From NCBI GenBank assembly GCA_964200075.2, contig CAXNAA020000056.1, forward strand, positions 1-30,806: 30,806 nt of DNA, in the 5' to 3' direction. Below, one piece after another: positions 27,731 to 30,806 of this stretch. Position numbers and translations under genes: made by a program. The first letter of the stretch is position 1. Each line of letters begins with the position of its first letter. This stretch comes from Sphacelaria rigidula (taxonomy: Eukaryota; Phaeophyceae; Sphacelariales). Below the pieces are notes generated by a model. The model did no database searches, was not told the origin of the DNA, and saw only the letters and a list, made by a program, of their open reading frames with translations.

Positions 27731-30339
27731 GGGACAGGAAGGTTTTTTCTTCATGAGTTCACGGACATTTTACTGATAACTGGATATTGTTTTTTGCCTT
27801 CAACTCACGGAAACAAAGGCTATCCTGTCCAAGCCTGGTTTTTTATAATGCCATTTTCATTCTCCATACCAAATTTGAAAGTACTACTCTTCAAATTGAG
27901 GTAAGCATGGGCCTGCGACGTACAGATCCGCTTCTAGGCTGGACCTTCTCGTGGTAGAAATGAATTATTTCTTGTCTTGACGACTCAGCAGCTATCTCAG
28001 GCATGAGCTAGCTGAACATTCCCGAGAAATGCCTTATATTGGAGTAAGCAACAGTGTAAAGCGAGCTACTGCTTCTACGTCGGTGCTACGATTCAGTAAA
28101 TGTAGCACAGTACGAAGGACATACAGCACCGAGTTCATAGGTACGGGTCGTTCTAAAATAATTGAACTGAAATCAGCAATGTTTTCGTTGTTTTCCATGA
28201 GTCTCGTCGGGATTTTCGAGGAATTTTCTCTGGGTACACGCGCGCTTCTCAAACCTTATCTGCCGCAGAGAGGTCAACAAGATTACATTGTTTGATTATT
28301 TATTGTCCGGGCCTGGTCTGGGCTTCATATCCCTCCGTTAGCTTGCTACAAACCAGGGCAGTAGCAGGAGGAGAGCTGAAGAAAAGATGTTCAGTCAGCA
28401 TCGATAATATTTTTGATGAACAGCAAGTCATGAAGCAAGCAAAGCTTGCTGTATACCTTCGAAAGGAAGCGACTTTCTAGCACACGGGATCGCACACGCA
28501 AGAGAGATACATTATTGCGTTAGCTGTCTGATGTTCCGTGTGTAGAGTGATTGGTTGTTTCCAGCATTGTACCTCAACAACGTCCCGTCGCCATGCCGAC
28601 TGCATCTGTATCGCAAGAAGGTTCGCGAGCGCTGGCCAGCCAGCTAGCACCGTGCTTTTCATGTTTGTACGGCACCGATCAACGCGAGCCATCCAAAATA
28701 ACATCACAACAGCCAACAAAAGGGAGCCAGCAGCATGAATGCGGGTACGGTCCTTTGCTCGAGATATGTTCCGTCCGAGCAGCTCGAAGCAACACACAAC
28801 GGCGACGATGGAGCTATCTTGAATCATGCCTCGTATCCAAGTTCGCGCAGAATGCAGCAGGAAGCTGCGCGCAAATGGAGACTGCAACACCAACCCCGGC
28901 CACCTCAACCATACCGCGGGCACGGCGGCACTCACCGCAAACGTTGGGTACACTAACCTATATGCCAAGAGACAGAGCATCGCTTGTGAGACCGTTGTTG
29001 TCTTGGATATCATCCTACCTCCGCACGGTACTGTGCTGCGGCTGCGGGCACCAGAAGACCGGCAAAAGCATGTGTGACGGAGTGAGTACTAGAAATCAAG
29101 TTTGAACTACGAAATGTACTATGAAACGTAAAGGGCCTGGTCAAAAATTCAACTCAAATTACTTGAAAATAATGTCTGTACCAAGAATAAAAACCGTACC
29201 TATGAACCCACCGCCGGTCATACGTACATTCCAACACATGAAACTATATTTGTTTTTCATCTTGCAAATCATTTCATTCACACTTGCGGTCGAAAGATGG
29301 AAGGTTGGAAGATTCCCGTACCATGCACACAAAAATCACTCTTCTCGTTGGAGGTACGTCTCTGCAGTGGTGAACTGCAGACTGTACTCTCGTACACCAA
29401 ACATTCAAGTACTACACTATGAAACTCGGATGAGAGGAACGGTAACAGATACTCTACAACTTCCAATTTAGTTCTCATCAGATCCGTGTACACTATCCCA
29501 AAAGGTCAACTCTCATGGAGCGATCTGGCCCAAACAAGCAATCTGACAACCTGATCAACTGCGGTCAGACCACCTGGCCAAGTGGTACGGGGGGGGAAGG
29601 GGGGGGGGATCTGGCCATATCACCGGGACTGAAATCACCTGTCGTTGATGTTTAGAAATACACCGACAATCTGACTTCGAGATTGCTGCTACTTTCGGAC
29701 CTCCTGGATCTAGTGCATGATGGTAAGAGGGGCGTCAGTTGACTGTATTGACGGCGACAGCCTTGACTTGTGTGCTGCCATCTTGGCATCATTGGACTGT
29801 AAAAATGTGCAGGGAAAAGGGAAACGCAGCTTGCGCAAAACACTCATTGCCAACGTCAGGGCCGCTCAGACAAACTTGTTCTTACCTTTAACGCCATCAC
29901 GATTGTTCAGCTATGAAAACAAGAGAGAAGTGTCCGGCTCACGGCCGTGACCGTCAGCGACAGTTTTCATGTCCAGCTCGTATCGTTTCTGGGCACCAAC
30001 CATGCTAAATCTGAGCAGAGCTCGTGGTATCCACATGTGGGTAGAAAGAAGAACGTTCCAGCTTTTCTGGCTTCAGGTAGCGTGTGGTCGTGTTCGTAAT
30101 GCTTTCAAACAGCCATTCGTCACACAAATCAAACACAGCGACATTGATTTAGCGACCATCGGAAATGCCTGGCGCAACTGTCTGTGTGCAATAGCGGAGC
30201 TGCCAAACATTTCACAATCGAAATCACTATTCCCCACAAGACGACACCATGTGATTCTAGGCAACCCACACTCACATCACGCACCTGGACATAGATGCAT
30301 AGAAAAACTTGAAGTTCAGATTACAGATATGGTACCTGG
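27731..30339. other. Region without a recognised gene
   Basis: Overlapping frames at 28477-29105: a plus frame of 184 codons from 28551 (non-ATG start), another plus frame ending TVVVLDIILPPHGTVLRLRA, and a minus frame of 178 codons. None shows a family motif I know. At 29589-29608 there is an 8-G and a 10-G run split by AA. The rest shows nothing definite. Confidence 0.4.
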
Positions 30340-30589
30340 TCGCCCCGGTGGCTCAGTGGGTAACCTCGACATCTTCTGACGGTTGGGTCGTGGGTTCAAT
30401 TCTCGGGGCGATTTGGGTTTTTCTCTCGCACCACGCTCAACAGTGGAAAGAGACTGTGTCGTGGGTGCACAAACTTCGACTTGACGGTCGACGAGGGAAA
30501 AGGACTGCTGAACCCCTCTCGAGACAAAAAAATAAAGGCAAGCACTGCAGAAGGAAGGTGGGGTACTTGAAACAAACAAAAAAAAAACA
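30340..30589 (+). mobile_element. tRNA-derived SINE-like element
   Basis: A 72-nt head (30340-30411) carries a good RNA polymerase III A box (TGGCTCAGTGGG, 30349-30360) and B box (GGTTCAATTC, 30393-30402). Its ends pair (TCGCCCC with GGGGCGA). Spacing of the boxes against the end stem is off by two bases from a standard tRNA and there is no sensible anticodon arm, so this looks like a tRNA-derived SINE head and not a working tRNA. A body of about 160 nt follows, ending in an A-rich tail (30570-30588). No clear target-site duplication was seen. A reverse transcriptase fragment starts about 90 nt downstream. Confidence 0.7.
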
Positions 30590-30679
30590 CGCTTCTGTGT
30601 TGATCTTCCTCCTGTGTGATCCAGGCTGGTGCACCCACATATACCGAAAGGTGTAGACCGGCATCCAGAATAGATGTGA

Positions 30680-30806
30680 CAACAACACGCATCAGGATTG
30701 ATGTTCGCGGATGATTTTTTGCGGATTTCAGGAACAGCAGAAGGATTGCAGACACAGATAGACAAGGCGCTAGAATACACTGGGAAATGGAGAGTGACAG
30801 CGAACG
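30680..30806 (+). pseudogene. Non-LTR retrotransposon reverse transcriptase fragment (FADD motif), cut by window end
   Basis: A frame open from 30680 to the window end reads GLMFADDFLRISGTAEGLQ and then IDKALEYTGKWRVTAN. GLMFADDF is the catalytic motif (box 5) of LINE-type reverse transcriptases, and the following GLQxQIDxxxxYxxKWR is the segment normally found right after it. The same frame has a TGA stop at 30677-30679, so the upstream part of the domain is absent or shifted, as expected for a 5'-truncated or decayed copy. The element continues beyond the right edge. No other reverse transcriptase box was found in the window. Confidence 0.85.

Noticed and set aside
28477-29105. 178- and 184-codon frames on opposite strands as genes
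   Set aside because: They overlap each other, neither shows a motif, and the plus one has no ATG at its start. Kept only as an unexplained region.
23735-30806. TM1 exon of the permease within the window
   Set aside because: I looked on the minus strand for coding of a GTTxGAGxLAxP-type motif and found none, so I report the gene as 5'-incomplete and do not guess an exon.

Overview
This is a eukaryotic nuclear window. Nothing in it looks bacterial: there are no compact operons, coding sequence is broken by GT-AG introns, and microsatellites, tandem repeats, fold-back elements and retroelement fragments are abundant. One gene could be identified with confidence. It lies on the minus strand and encodes a plastid/bacterial-type aromatic amino acid (tyrosine/tryptophan) permease, split into at least eight short exons separated by introns of about 0.8-3.1 kb. 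Long introns, short exons, high simple-repeat content and a bacterial-type permease fit a photosynthetic stramenopile, most likely a brown alga. That taxonomic guess is inference, not proof.

Layout. 1-5061: no recognisable gene; an interstitial telomere-like (CCCTAA) tract, a (CT)n tract and old degenerate repeats. 5062-5515: a large near-palindromic fold-back element. 5516-7352: no gene, one small tandem duplication, then the 3' flank of the permease. 7353-23734: the permease gene, read right to left. Its introns hold a modular repeat family with G-run spacers (six clusters, all in plus orientation and so antisense to the gene), a 337-bp tandem duplication, (GT)n, (CAA)n, (AAT)n and (CAG)n tracts, small inverted-repeat elements and an unexplained 286-codon plus-strand open frame. 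23735-30330: no gene recognised; a GC-rich stretch near 25.8-26.65 kb with overlapping open frames, a set of degenerate tandem repeats near 27.2-27.7 kb, and an open frame near 28.55-29.1 kb. 30340-30589: a tRNA-derived SINE-like element. 30680-30806: a fragment of a non-LTR retrotransposon reverse transcriptase carrying the FADD motif, cut off by the window end.

The permease model rests on eight exons whose splice phases agree at all seven junctions and whose joined reading follows the family's order of membrane segments from TM2 to TM11 and a stop codon. The exon with TM1 and any plastid transit peptide was not found and probably lies beyond the right edge. No new multi-gene system is visible. 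The most unusual points are trinucleotide tracts just inside the 5' splice sites of three introns of this gene, the strand-biased modular repeat family, and the fold-back element.
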